In this document: one piece after another, positions 1 through 11,704 of the stretch | Layout of the letters: the number at the start of each line of letters is the position of its first letter | Position numbering within the stretch: the stretch's first letter is position 1 | NCBI GenBank assembly: GCA_030549775.1 | Contig: CM060175.1 | Location: 66,453,245 to 66,517,244 of the forward strand | Reading direction: 5' to 3' | DNA length: 64,000 bases | Source of the DNA: Tamarix chinensis | Lineage: Eukaryota; Streptophyta; Magnoliopsida; Caryophyllales; Tamaricaceae | Position numbers and translations under genes: made by a program | Notes under the pieces: model-generated | The model's database searches: none | Told to the model about the DNA's origin: nothing | Seen by the model: the letters and a program-made list of their open reading frames with translations, nothing else

Positions 1-1553
1 TTAAGCTATGAAATGGACTCAACACCTCTTAAAGCAACACACTCCAAGCTACTATTTTTAAAATGGTAGAAAAATTTGAGGCACCTAATAGGGAAAAACA
101 CACATGTATATTATTATTAATCTAGTGGATCAGACTCAACACCTCAGCCCTGACTCACGTGATATTTTACTTTAAGTAATTAATATCTTATTCATTATTA
201 TTTATCTTAAGATCATCATGCAGATATAGATGTCAATATGCAAGGCACATAATCTAGCTTAAAATAATTATTCAAAGAAAATAAATCGCAACCACATGAA
301 TATTGGGATATCCCCTAAGGAAAAAGATCATATTTCTCCTAATAAACCCTAATTTCAAAAGATAAGAATAACCTATTACACGATACTCATATAACCACCA
401 AAATTTGAATACATCCCTAAAATGTCATTATTAACATCAAATTTGAAAATTGAGGTCTAACCTCAACATTTTACACATATTATAATGACCCTACCTCTAG
501 GGTTAATATTTATAAATTTATCCATTCTTTTATTTTATTGGACTTAGGACACTTATAATTATTCCAAGTACCACACATAATACATTTATCATACTTTATA
601 CTAACATACACATTAAAATATAAAATATTTCATATTTAACCCATATCGACCAAATTGTCATTAACATAGCAAAATATTCATATTTTCACAAAAACCCTAT
701 GTGTTCAATATTATTGACTCCTGAATTCCAATATATATATCGTCGTGGCACCACTTGAACACACTCATTAACCACCTCCTATACCTATTCAAACCACATT
801 AAAATACCATAGGTCATACAAAAACATTTAGGGCATCAAAATAAGATTTATCGCAATAATAACATATAAGCTTTTGCCCTTCACATATTCTCACTTCCCA
901 TAGATTCGATACCACATCATCATACAATAACATTATCAACATGAAATTATCACAATAATAATATCAATGATGAGTTTTCTTATAGGATTCAAAAACCCTA
1001 ACTATAACATGTATTCTTACAAAAAGATACCGGTCTCTAAGCAAGTAAAATGACCTAAGCCTCTACCTCTAAGGCCATTGGGGAAACACCTAAGGATAAG
1101 AGAAAACACAAAATTATAGTATAAGAAGATAAAATGCAAGAGGAAAGAAGTCAGGGAAGATAGGAAGAGACCGAAGGTGCTAGTCAAGAGGAATGGAAAG
1201 GATGAACACGCTTGATAGGGAAAAGACTGGTCGAGACCAATGGGAAAGGAAAAAGGCTAGAATGAGAGTAAATTTAATTAGCTGGTCTGAGAGAAAAGTT
1301 AACTAGCTAGGTAGATATTGAGGGAAATGAAATGGACCATTCTTGGTAAGGCAACTAAATAAGGAAAAGGAAACCTACTCAACGAGTTGACCCACTCAAT
1401 GAATGACCAACTCAACAGCGAGTAAAGTCACTTAGGAAGTCTAAGTTGCTCAAAAAGTTAGTTGATAACAAAGGGTAATGTAACTTTTTAGAGGAAGAAA
1501 ATTCAACGAGTAACTAGGGTGGAGTTTAGCTGGGCAACTATAAAGTCTAACGA
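1..1553 (-). repeat. Decayed minus-strand copy of the window's main LTR-like repeat family, cut by the window edge
   Basis: No gene is visible. Around 120-200 the minus strand carries two signatures shared with other copies in this window: a 'ctagtggatcag' motif, and the reverse complement of the TAATTATTTAAAGTG-like motif (bases about 155-195). The stretch after about 1050 is purine-rich on the plus strand and has no recognisable ends. I infer an old fragment of the repeat family described at 7063-11704. The limits are approximate because neither end is preserved. Confidence 0.4.
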
Positions 1554-3799
1554 TGTAATACTCCATATTTTTGTGAGATTTATAGAATGGAAAAGTATTG
1601 AATTTAATAGTATTTGATAATTTTTTTATCTAGATTTGGAACTATACTTGGGTTTAAGGTAAAGATTAATTTTATTAAAGTTGGAAAATTGAATAAAATA
1701 AGTTTTTAAATAGACCAATTGACCAGTTTTATGAGCTGATTGACTAGTTTGTTATTTTAGCTAAGTGGTGTGGTTTGACCAAAGCGATTGACTGTTTAGG
1801 GAAACAGATTGAATGGTATGCAAAACAGTTATATGGTTGGTCAAATTGATCGATTGGTTTATTGGATTGAATGTTTTTCAAAGCTCAAATTTTCTAGAAA
1901 ATTTCTTGTATCAAAATAAAACTTTGATAATCCAACTCCAAATTATTATTGACTGATAATTAAACCTTTTATCATTTTTTGGCTTTATTTTCTACCTCAA
2001 ACATATTCAAGGGCTCAATTTTGACAATTGAGGGAGAAGATGAGCTCACTCTTATTTTCTTCAACCATCGGAAGCATGCTTTGATTCCAGAGTGCCCTTG
2101 CTCGGCTAGGAGATTCCTTTCCATGCTGATTTATCACTACCCTTCTCTTCTTTGATATTCTCTGGACAAAATCGATTGCCTTGTAATGCAATTGACTGAT
2201 TAGCCCAAACAATTGACTGGTTTGGCCAAAACATGTGATTTTTATATTTTGGACTTGATATGTTTTGATATTATGCTAATGTTGCTATATGATTATTTAA
2301 TGATGGACATGCACTTTTTCATGGATTGACTTACATAAGTGATTGATTAAATGGATTATAATTCATTGCATTCTCAATAAGTGCTTGGGAAGTATTTAGT
2401 GGAAAAACCTAAATAAGTATGTTATGACTTCAAAAGGGTAACGTAATATGAATAATTAGCCTAAAATGGATTATAATGATTGATTGATTAATATTGGCTA
2501 AGCACTAATGGGAATCCCACCACAAGGTTGGAGGATAAAAATGGTTAAGAAGGAATGAGTATTTGGATGTTGTATAGGCATTGTATGATTATATAAAATT
2601 CGAAAATAACACACTAATCACTTCAAGTGGAATATGATCAGGTTTTTTGTGGGTCTGGGTTACCTGATTGTCAATTAACTATCAGGGGTTAGTCTACCTT
2701 CAAACATTTATTATTGCCTTCAGGCTTTACATTCATACGGGATCCTAGTAGATCTTAGTACCTTACCTAATCTAGACAATGATAGTGTACTAGGAGGTAT
2801 CGATAGTATAGAATCCGGTCACCTAGGTTTTTTTTTTCTTCAACCATAATTTTTGTTCATTGGTGGTTACTTGGCTTTGGTCAAATTTTATGTCTTTTGG
2901 TGGTTACTTGGCTTCAGATGAACTTTATATTCTCTAGTTTGGATAGGATTCCATGGTATATGAGACCATGGGGTGGTACATAGTCCATCGCTTGATATGA
3001 TTAAGAATGAGGATAAAGATGTGGACGGAGAAATAGGAAAAAAGAAATAGCAGCTTATAAATAAAAGACCTAATCGATTATGTAAGTTGGAAAATAAACC
3101 TAATGGAAAACTACGCGAATGGATGGTAGAAACCCTAATAGTCATTTGAATAACCTGCTTAGTAAATTGTAGGTTGCTATCTATGATGTTTAGGTTATGT
3201 TGATAAGAATAATGAGTCTTGAATTGTCTTGTTCGTGTATGACATGAAGTTATGATGCATTATATGATCATGATAGAGCATGTATATCTAGTTATATGAT
3301 ATAAGAATGATATATGTTTAGTATAGTCTCTACAATATACTAGGATTACATATGATTGTGACTATCATTAAAGAGGTAAATTAACTTACTTAGTATAAAG
3401 TGTATTAATGTGCCCATTTATTCAGTCACTGGCTCATTTCCATTAGAAAATGACTATGTGTAGGTTTTAAGAATGATCAATAGTTGGCTTACCTCATCTT
3501 GGGCTTGGGCTTGAGAGTGTGGACATACATAGACTATTTTTTGGTCCTTAATGAACCAGAGTTTGGAGTTATGCCCTACCTTTATTTTTTTCCATTGTAG
3601 TTATTGATGAGTTTATATTTTGACACATTTTATACCCTTATAATCTTAGTTTTTGGTAGTTTATTTAGCTAATATAGGGGAATAATTATTGTTTTATGCT
3701 TAAGTGGTAAAATTTACATAAATATTATTATTTGAGCTAAAATGATATAAATTAAGTAAATTTAGAATAAAATAATATTTATTAATTTTTATTAATTTT

Positions 3800-4400
3800 A
3801 TTTTACAAGTTTTATTTTAAAATAATAAAAAAAAGAAAAAAAAAACCTTTGGACCAACGGCCGAAGGCCGAAGGCCCCAAAGGCCTGTAACAAGATAAAC
3901 CAAATTGTCGCATGAAACAAAACAAAAAAAACCGAGAGAGTCAGCTGGGCAGGGCTGACGTGGGACACACAAAAGGACGAGGCGGGCCAGCCGTCAGGGC
4001 TGACGTGGAAAGAAAAATAAACGAAGGGCAGGGCGCAGAAATTAAAGCGCCGCACGACAATAAATAGAGAGAGCCGCCACACGGAAAAGAGGAGACGACG
4101 CTGAGGGAGAAAAAAGGCGGAGAGCCTTCACAGGCTCGGCCGAAGGCTAGGAAAAGGGACGCCGAGAAGACGCACGGAAATCAAGTCAGAGGCTCGGACG
4201 CTGAGTCTCTGTGGAACGGCAGCAGAAACGAGAGGTACGGGAGCAGAAGTACGACGAGACTGAGGCAACGGACGACGCACGGAGTTCGAGCAACGCCATC
4301 GTCAGCCGTCAGCGCCAGCGACGAAAGAAAGAAAAAAAAAGAAAGGAATTTTGCACGGAAACCAACGCCAGCCGGAAAAAGAAAAATAAGAGAAAATTTA
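3800..4400 (+). other. GC-rich promoter/leader-like block inside the repeat
   Basis: This 600-bp island stands out from its AT-rich surroundings. It contains tandem GGCCGAAGGCC-type units near 3855-3885 and 4130-4150, then a TATA-like aataaataga at about 4059-4068, and then purine-rich, CpG-containing sequence to about 4340. The arrangement resembles the promoter and transcribed leader of an LTR. A short open frame at 4211-4501 lies here but is low-complexity (Arg/Lys/Glu) and resembles no family, so I do not call it a gene. Confidence 0.35.
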
Positions 4401-5710
4401 TACCGGTAGAATTTATTTCAGATAAAATTAATTTTTATCTGAATAAATTCTTGATCTTTTATCCAAAATTAATTCTGGTTATTTCTTTCTCTTATTTTTA
4501 ATTTATATTTTAGATATAAATTTCTGTGTAATTAATTCTTTAATTATGAGTGGCTGATTATTTATTGTTAGGAAATAATTTGAAATCCTAGACTATGGTT
4601 TGACTTATAATTTTCTTTTCTTTGTTTCGTGAGATTGTTTCTTAACTCTATATTAATTGCTATCGTTTATATGTATGATTCTGTCAAGTATAGTTTATTT
4701 GGTGCATGCCTTGTTCTGGTTCCTCATAAGTGACAGTATGTAGGATTATTTAGCTGCTAGGTGGCCATCTAAATATACTAGAATTTATATGTATAAATTG
4801 CAGCTAGGTTAGATAATAATTCACCTAATCGTTTTGTGATTCTAACCTAAGTGGTAAAACGTTTCGATACGTGTGGGTCAAGGAAAGGAAATACAGCTAG
4901 ACATGCTTTTTGTACTAGTTTGGGTACTTAGATTGACAGCCTTCCACTTACACTTAATGCATTAAATTTAGTTAAATATAGGAGCCGCTTGTTGCTGCTA
5001 TACTGCTAGTATTTAATAGGGTTAATATTGGCGCTTTGTCGTATTAATTAATGAAGGGAAGTAATATAAGGTGTATAGACCTGCTTTTGGTGTGCAACTT
5101 GGTCGATCTCATTCTCACGATTAAATATTGACTTAGAAATAAATATTATATTTTCAACCTAATCTAGTGGTGGATTTTTATTTCCCTAACATATTCCTCA
5201 TATCTGCGGTTTCCCATTATTTCTCATCGTTTTCCATTATTTTAATTATTAGTTTATTTTATTTTATTCCTGTTATTATTATTTTTATAAACCCCCATTA
5301 GTATTTTTCTTATTTATTTATTTTAGGTTATTTAGTGTTTTTATTTTATTTATAGTTTAGGCTAGTTAGATAGAGGTGAGTAGAGATGGCAATGGGTCGG
5401 ATCTGGACCGGGTCCAGCCATACCCAGACCCGGACCAGTTTATATTACCTAGATCCAGACCCGACCCAGACCCGTCGGGTCTTAAAAGTTCAGACCCAGA
5501 TCCAGATCCATCGGGTCTAGCGGGTAAACGGGTCCTAAATGGGTCCGGTTATTTTTTTTAAAATTAATTAATAATCTATGCTAATACAAATACATTTATA
5601 TTTTATATAACTTAATATGTATTTTTTTATTAAAAAAATCATCTAAGTGAAAAAATAAATATATTAAAATAGTTATATTAACTTTTCAAATGGTGTTTTA
5701 ATGCTTTTAG

Positions 5711-6185
5711 TAGGGATGTAAATGGGTCGGGTTTGGGGCGGGTATACCCATATCCGTATCCGATAATAAAATCCATATCCAAATCCGTACCCGTACCCGA
5801 ATCCATATCCGCTAACATATCCATATCCGTATCCATTGGATATCCGTTACTCGACGGATTATCCGTTTACCCGTTAATGGATATTATCCGATGGATAAAT
5901 CTATCATCCGACAGATAAACCCATTTAAAGTTAAGCTAAATGATAATTCTAACTTTAATTTATACTATAATTATTTTAAAATTAAGGGTAAAAAGATAAT
6001 TCTATATCGGGTAAACGGGTACGAATATGGATATGGGTATGGTTACGGGTATGGGTATGCATATCCCATACCCGTATCCATATTCGAACCCGATGGGTAT
6101 TTTTTCCCATCATCCATATCCGTATCCATATCCGTTGGGCAAAATCCGTCGGGTTTCAGATAAAATCGCCCTATTTATATCCCTA
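5711..6185. mobile_element. Non-autonomous hAT element (inner, nested)
   Basis: Ends are TAGGGATGTAAATGGG and, on the complementary strand, TAGGGATATAAATAGGG. A perfect 8-bp duplication GCTTTTAG flanks it (5703-5710 and 6186-6193). The interior is largely tandem CCATATCCGTATCC-like units in one half, answered by complementary GGATATGGGTATGG units in the other, so the whole element can fold on itself. It inserted into the outer hAT element and is therefore younger. Peptides such as repeated Tyr-Gly predicted here are products of these tandem units, not proteins. Confidence 0.92.
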
Positions 6186-6304
6186 GCTTTTAGAATACAA
6201 TGTTATACATATTGTTTATAAAGTAAGCATACAAAAATAAAATTAAAAAAAAAAGAATAAGGAGCTTATATAAGATTAAAACAATAATGAAAAACATAAT
6301 ATTA

Positions 6305-6305
6305 G

Positions 6306-6343
<38 letters not shown>
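6305..6343. repeat. (TA)n/(AC)n compound microsatellite
   Basis: Alternating TA followed by alternating AC dinucleotides inside the outer hAT element. Confidence 0.9.
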
Positions 6344-6888
6344 TATGTATATTAAACGGGTCTGGCGGGTCGGGTCTGGATCTAGATTTAGACCCAGACC
6401 CAGACCCTTTAAGGTATATGTGGACCCAGACCCGATCCAGACCCGTCGGGTCCAAAAATCATGGACCCAGACCCGCTAAAAATGAGGCTGGTCTAGCGGG
6501 TCTGGGTCGGGTCCGAGACTCATTACCATCCCTAGAGGTGAGCCCTCTCAATCCCCGGCTAGAACGATACCCTATTTACCAGTGCTACAATTGACAACAA
6601 GAGGGTTTAAATTGCGTGCCGGCTACAGTCACACCTTATTTCATGTATTTGAATATTTCAGAGATTATCGAGGTCTTATTCTATAAATTTTTTTTGTAAG
6701 CACCTATATACCATGTTTCTTGCGCACTCTACTCTTATTTTGATTGGTTTGGTTCCCTGGCCCTGTATTTAACATGGGATAGGTGTGGCAGTAGCACCAC
6801 ACTATTCCTAGATGCATTACGTATCTTTTTTGCTTCTATAATGTTTTAAAACAAAAATTTTTTAATTGTAAAAATTGGTGGTGTTACA

Positions 6889-7062
6889 AATGGCATCAAG
6901 CATCAAGGGTGCCGACAATTAACAAGGGCGAGGGCTAGAGATTTTTTGGGTTTAATGAGGGAAAGTTTTTCTTCGAAGGATAAAGAGAAAATGTTTGGAG
7001 TTGAAAATGAATGAATTAGGTAGAAGGAAAAAAGGGGGTATTGAAGTTTTTCATGCAACAAG
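6889..7062 (+). other. Short inter-LTR stretch with primer-binding-site-like and polypurine-tract-like sequences
   Basis: Two bases after the TGTTACA end at 6888 comes TGGCATCAAGC (6891-6901), close to TGGTATCAGAGC. That is the primer binding site complementary to initiator-methionine tRNA used by many plant LTR retrotransposons. Near the right side, gaaggaaaaaaggggg (about 7023-7038) looks like a polypurine tract, about 25 bp before the next TGTAATACTCC end. If real, the internal domain of the retroelement has shrunk to about 170 bp. The match is imperfect (one base missing and one changed), so this is a suggestion. Confidence 0.4.
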
Positions 7063-8035
7063 TGTAATACTCCAAATTTTTAGCTAACCCTAATCCCGAG
7101 TAATAAATATCGTAACCTAATCTTAATCTAGGAAAATAAAATACCCCAAAACCTTAATTTAGAGAATTATGACAAATTAAGGATTTATTAGAAAAATTAG
7201 TTAAATTAATTATTTTATTAAAATAAGAGGGATTAATTAAGGCAAAATCAAGAGGAAATTTATAAATAATTTAATTGGAAAAAATTAGGGTGTTTTGCTA
7301 ATTAAAATAGAATTTAGGAAAAATCTCTCAAAAATCCTAAATTAACCTAAAAAGAAAATTTAATTATTAATTTATTAAAATATTATTATTTTTGAATATT
7401 CTAAAATACCAAAATATTTTAAATACCCCAACCCATCTATTTTTTCTTTTTCTTTTTTCCTTTTTCCTTTTCTCTTTCCTTTTTCTTTCTTTCCTTCCTC
7501 TCATTTTTCCGTTTCCTTTTCTTTTTCCCCCGACCTGGGCCAGCCCAGCCCTTGCGGCCCAAAACCCCCTCGCCCTCCTCTCCTCCCACGCAGCCCAAGC
7601 CCATGCCCCCCTCTCCCTTTCTTCTCCCTCGCAACCTGATTTGGCTCCCCCTTCCTTTTCTTTCTTTCTTTTCCCCTGGATTGACCGGTCCGTTGCACCC
7701 CCTTATTTCTTTCCCTTCTCCCCCAACCCTCTCTCTCCCCGATGCCCAACCCTCCCACTTCCTAGCGTAGGCACACGACCTCTATGCCACCGCACACCAT
7801 CATGCCACCTATATCCCCTTCCCTAACACCCTCTCTCTCCTCCACCCAATTGTGGCTTATATATATATATATATCCTTATGCATGCCTCTCTCTCCCTTC
7901 CTTTTTCCCTTCCTGATCTGTCAAACCTGTAAAAATGGCAGGCCTTATCTAGCCATTGGGCCTCTGGCCAGCGACTTGCATGCATGCCTCCGACCTTCCC
8001 TCTTCCCCCTCTATTATTCCCCCTTATCCATGGCC

Positions 8036-8043
8036 TATAAATA
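8036..8043 (+). promoter_or_regulatory. TATA box of the repeat (TATAAATA)
   Basis: CCTATAAATACCC stands in a pyrimidine-rich context typical of plant core promoters. The minus-strand copy has CCTATAAATAACCC at the equivalent place (20052-20059), so the element is conserved between two otherwise diverged copies. This supports a transcription start about 30 bp downstream, as expected in an LTR. Confidence 0.55.
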
Positions 8044-8664
8044 CCCTTCATCTACCCCCATACAATCTTCTTCTCTCAACCCATAAATCCATACCCTTGT
8101 GTGTCGTCGCCTATTCAACCATTTACTACACTGCTGCCGTCTAGCACCGCTGCCAAAACCACCACCCAAACTACTCCCTACACCACCCTCCACTGAGCTA
8201 CACCCCTCACTACCCTCAATAATCCCTGCACAAGCCACCTTGGTTGTGCAAAGTTAGCTATTCGACCAACCTTAACGCAGCCACCGATGCCTTTACGCCG
8301 TCATCTCCCGCCACTCCTGTTGCAACCAACACCTATTATATCCTCCAAAATCACCAGAAAAACCTCCCCTACCTTCCTTTTTCCCTTCCTCCCTCTCCAC
8401 CACCCTCTGCCAATACATTGCCGCCTCCCGCGCCGCTACCTTTGGTTGCACCGCTACCACCACCAGTCTAACCTTCTCCACTCAGGCATCCTCCACCACC
8501 TCAAATACCCTTATCATTCCCCTTCTCCTACCCTAAAACAACCAACTTTATACCTTTTTCCTCCTCTTTTTGCCACTGTCGTGCGCCGCCAGTCACCACC
8601 AACCCTAGGTGGTACCCTAACCCTTAGTACCTTAATTGTGATACCTTTATCTCTTTTATTTATA

Positions 8665-8830
8665 TTATGATATTATTATTATTATTATTATTATTAAATC
8701 ATTATTATTATTGTTATTAAATATAGATTCGAAAATATTAATACTACTACTATTATTAATGATCGAACCTTATTTTTATTTTTATTATTATTAGTATGAT
8801 TACTATTGTTTTATTATCATTAATATCGTT

Positions 8831-8861
<31 letters not shown>

Positions 8862-9055
8862 TTATTATTATTATTATTATTATCCTTAGCAATATTAGTA
8901 TTTTGTTAATATTACTATTATTGTATTTTTATTTTTATCACTAACCCTACTATTAGCCTTAACCTTAATAATACTAGGGTTTCTATTACTATGAGTATTA
9001 GTATTGCTATTATTATTATTATTATTATTATCATCATCATCGTCGTCGTCATTAT
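8665..9055. repeat. ATT/CTT/GTC trinucleotide microsatellite cluster
   Basis: Long runs of ATT/TTA (8665-8700, 8860-8882, 9010-9033), TTC (8831-8860) and CAT/CGT (9030-9052). The minus-strand copy has a matching ATT/ATG block at 19230-19430, so this is a fixed part of the repeat family's layout. Confidence 0.85.
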
Positions 9056-10619
9056 TTTTGCTACAACTAGTATTAGTACTATTGTTAGGAGAAATAACAC
9101 TATTAAATAACGCTATTAGCTTTAATAATATAAATATGGTTATAAATATTAACATAAACCTATTTTGACTAGTAATACACTAGTAGTCTAACTTGGGAAT
9201 TAAAAACCCCATTTTTACTTGTAAAGTTTATTTTAATAACAGTAATCCTAATATTAGAATAAAGTAGGGAATAATAGTATTTTTGGTAGGAGGGAAATTA
9301 ATCTTTAGTTTTTTCCCTCTTATAGGTGAACCTTGTCGAAACCCTATGGAGACATAGGAGCATGCTTCAACACCGGTTTCGTGTTAGGTAAGGATGCAGC
9401 TAAGACCCTATGTGTGTTATGTGCCTTGTATGTCATGTATCATGATATGTTATGTATCTTATGATTATCATTATGACTATTTTATGCACATCGTAGCTTG
9501 GAGCTGAGGTATGCTCATGTGCTTTCTTATGGCATGTGTATTATATGTATATGTTGTGATTATGATGTGATGTGATGTGATGTGGCCCTTTAGGACATAC
9601 ATGCTAGGATATGTAATGTAATGATATGGGGTGAAATGATGAAAAAGGAAAATAGGGAAGTAAGTTGACCAAGGGATGTAGGATTGACCTAAACATCCCA
9701 TGATCCATGAGAGGGAAAATAAAAGAGGACTATGAATAAAATAAAAGAGTGGATGGACTTTGCATGAGAATCTAAGGTTTGCATGGGAGAATCTAAAGTT
9801 TATATGGGAGAATCTAGGGTTTACATAGGAGAATTTTAGGGTTTTGCATGAAAACTTTGAGGGTCTGCATGGGGTGGATAGAGTCTATATAGGGATGAAC
9901 TTTATGCATGAAAATTTGCCTTGGGGTGTGAGGAAGGTAAGGGAAGAGTTGTTTGGATGATTGGAAGCTTTGGGTGAAAAATAGTATATGGGTTAGTATA
10001 AGGGTGCACAGGAGACCTGGAAACCCTAATTTGAGGTGGTGGTAAAATTAAAAATAATTGAGGGTGAGTGGAGTACGAGAAGAGAGTGGAGGAATGTCAT
10101 GCGTAGGGTAAGTATGGATATCATGGGGAATCAAGAGTGGAAGGTGAGAAATGGAAGGGTTACAGATGGAAAGAAGGATGCTAGGGTTTGGTGTGGCCAA
10201 CTAGGGTTTCGTGGTCACGCGTGTATTTAGGGGAGTAAAGTAAAATGATGAGGGTTGAATCTAAAGGATGTGATGTGCGAGGTGTTAAATGGCCTAGGTT
10301 GTGGGAGGTAGAGAAGGATGGGCCATATAGGCCCACATTAGGGTTTTTGGAGAAAACCCTAGGGAAAGGCAGTGAGTGGACTTAGAGGCGTAGGGTAGTG
10401 GGTCTTGACCCACACACTTAGGAGTTGGGCCTCTAGTGTGAGCAAGTGGAACAAGGAAAAGATGCTGGGGGCGTGTTAAGAGGTGCCGAAGTCTCAAGAT
10501 GTGGGACGAGCCCTCTTGGGAGGATAAGTGTGGATGGAGTCGGTCATGCATGTCTAGGGTGAAACCTGTTGAATCAGACATAGTAAAATGCTAATTATTT
10601 AAAGTGGAAGATTATTGAG

Positions 10620-10990
10620 TTGAACCCAGACCGATCCACCAGCATAATAGTGGCCAGGTGCCAGAGTGCCCTAGAGACCGATCCACTGACATATAATAGT
10701 AGTCAGGTGCGTTCTGTCCTATATGTGATTGATCCACCGGCTATAATAGTGGGAGATCCTAAGCTCAATAAAACAAATCATAAGTTTGATAAGACACATA
10801 AAAGACACTTAGTACTCACAATGGAACACCATGGGAGTCGGGGCTAGACCGGTCCACCAGCAAATAATAGTGGCCAAGAGCTTCTTATCCTGGAGACCGA
10901 TACACTGACATATAATGGTGGTTAGGTGCGTTCTACCTTATACATTTTTGATCCACCGGCTATAATAGTGGGGTTCTCGTACTCGCATGG
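10620..10990. repeat. Tandem duplication (~225 bp unit) of CCAC-loop-GTGG motifs
   Basis: Two similar units (about 10620-10760 and 10845-10980) each carry three short motifs of the type CCACCGGCTATAATAGTGG, whose ends CCAC and GTGG are complementary. Further copies occur in the other members of the family (13.9, 14.75, 15.6-15.9 and 17.6-17.9 kb). Function unknown. Confidence 0.7.
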
Positions 10991-11704
10991 ATTGATAAAG
11001 AGCATGGTATAAAACAAGTATTGTTTAGAGAATAACTAATCGGTTTATCCAGACTATAGCTTGGTATTTATTTATCTGTAATGATTGTATGTTGTCATGT
11101 GATCATGCTTAAAATATATACCTTTGCATGTTGGCCTTACTTGTATGGTAACCTTACTCAGTACGTAGCATATTAACTACCTGTTTCATGGGTGTTGCTG
11201 CTCATTCCCATGAACAAAAGATCCCTCCGATTTTGTGCAAGTTGGTGATACTATTTTCGATGCCTTCGATGCTCACGAGACATCGGACGAGGCTGAGAGT
11301 TGGGCATGGACTTGGCCTGGGATCAAGAGCGGCGTGGTTGGAATTAATTCCTATGTTATTTTATTTTGTATTGGATTAATTAGACTTAATTTTTATCATA
11401 TTTTAGCTTTATTCCTTTTAAGGAATTTTAATTATGTATTCTAGAGTGTAAACTCTTTTCGCATACTATGATTTCTATCTTACGAATATTTTAATGCTTT
11501 TACGAAGCCTTACTTTAAGTTTGAATTATGATGGATGTTGGTTTTTCTTTAACCTTGTGGTTAGTACGAGGCCAATTAAGAGGGTTGTGCTTGTACTGAT
11601 CATGACAATAATATCTCCGAAATTCACAAGTTTATTTTACTCGCTCTTGTTGAATCTTTTAAATAAAATAAAATTTTTCGGTAATAAAATTTGGGGGTGT
11701 TACA

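Larger units (their letters stand above)
5381..6534. mobile_element. Non-autonomous hAT element (outer of a nested pair)
   Basis: The element begins TAGAGATGGCAATGGGTC and ends, read on the other strand, TAGGGATGGTAATGAGTC, so it has imperfect terminal inverted repeats. It is flanked by a perfect 8-bp duplication GAGGTGAG (5373-5380 and 6535-6542), the target-site length of hAT transposons. The termini are made of GGGTC/GACCC-type tandem units that are complementary between the two ends. There is no transposase. A second hAT element (5711-6185) and a TA/AC microsatellite lie inside. Family assignment rests on the TAGGG-like ends plus the 8-bp duplication. Confidence 0.9.
1554..6888 (+). mobile_element. 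LTR-like repeat, mosaic copy with nested hAT elements
   Basis: The left end TGTAATACTCC matches the left end of the copy at 7063. The right end GGTGGTGTTACA (6877-6888) matches the family's right-end form GGGTGTTACA. Between them are the family motif near 2605-2632, a GC-rich block at 3800-4400 and two nested hAT insertions. Subtracting the outer hAT and its duplicated site leaves about 4.2 kb, close to the 4.3-4.6 kb of the other copies. The interior does not follow the order seen at 7063-11704, and the 5-bp flanks (aacga / aatgg) do not match. It may therefore be a mosaic of two decayed copies and not one clean solo LTR. No protein-coding capacity is seen. Confidence 0.45.
7063..11704 (+). 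mobile_element. LTR-like non-coding repeat, best plus-strand copy (4.6 kb)
   Basis: It starts TGTAATACTCCAAATTTT and ends AAATTTGGGGGTGTTACA, with inverted ends of about 10 bp. Internal order: AT-rich 400 bp; pyrimidine-rich block 7440-7930; TATA box at 8036; C-rich block to about 8640; ATT/CTT microsatellites 8665-9055; a conserved cctcttataggtgaacc site near 9316-9332; tandem 'gggagaatctaggg' units 9767-9880; the TAATTATTTAAAGTGGAAG motif near 10590; and a duplicated hairpin-motif block 10620-10990. The same order appears inverted at 16926-21208. Predicted reading frames are Pro/Ser/Leu-rich low complexity and are not genes. Flanking 5-mers do not match, so it is not a clean solo LTR. Confidence 0.6.

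Noticed and set aside
5376..6221. Open frames with Pro-Asp-Pro-Asp and Tyr-Gly-Tyr-Gly repeats
   Set aside because: They translate the tandem GGGTC and GGATATGGGTA units of two hAT elements; no start context, no family similarity.
7392..8670. Several Pro/Ser/Leu-rich frames up to 144 codons
   Set aside because: They lie in the pyrimidine-rich block of the LTR-like repeat; equivalent frames in the minus-strand copy differ in sequence, so they are compositional by-products.
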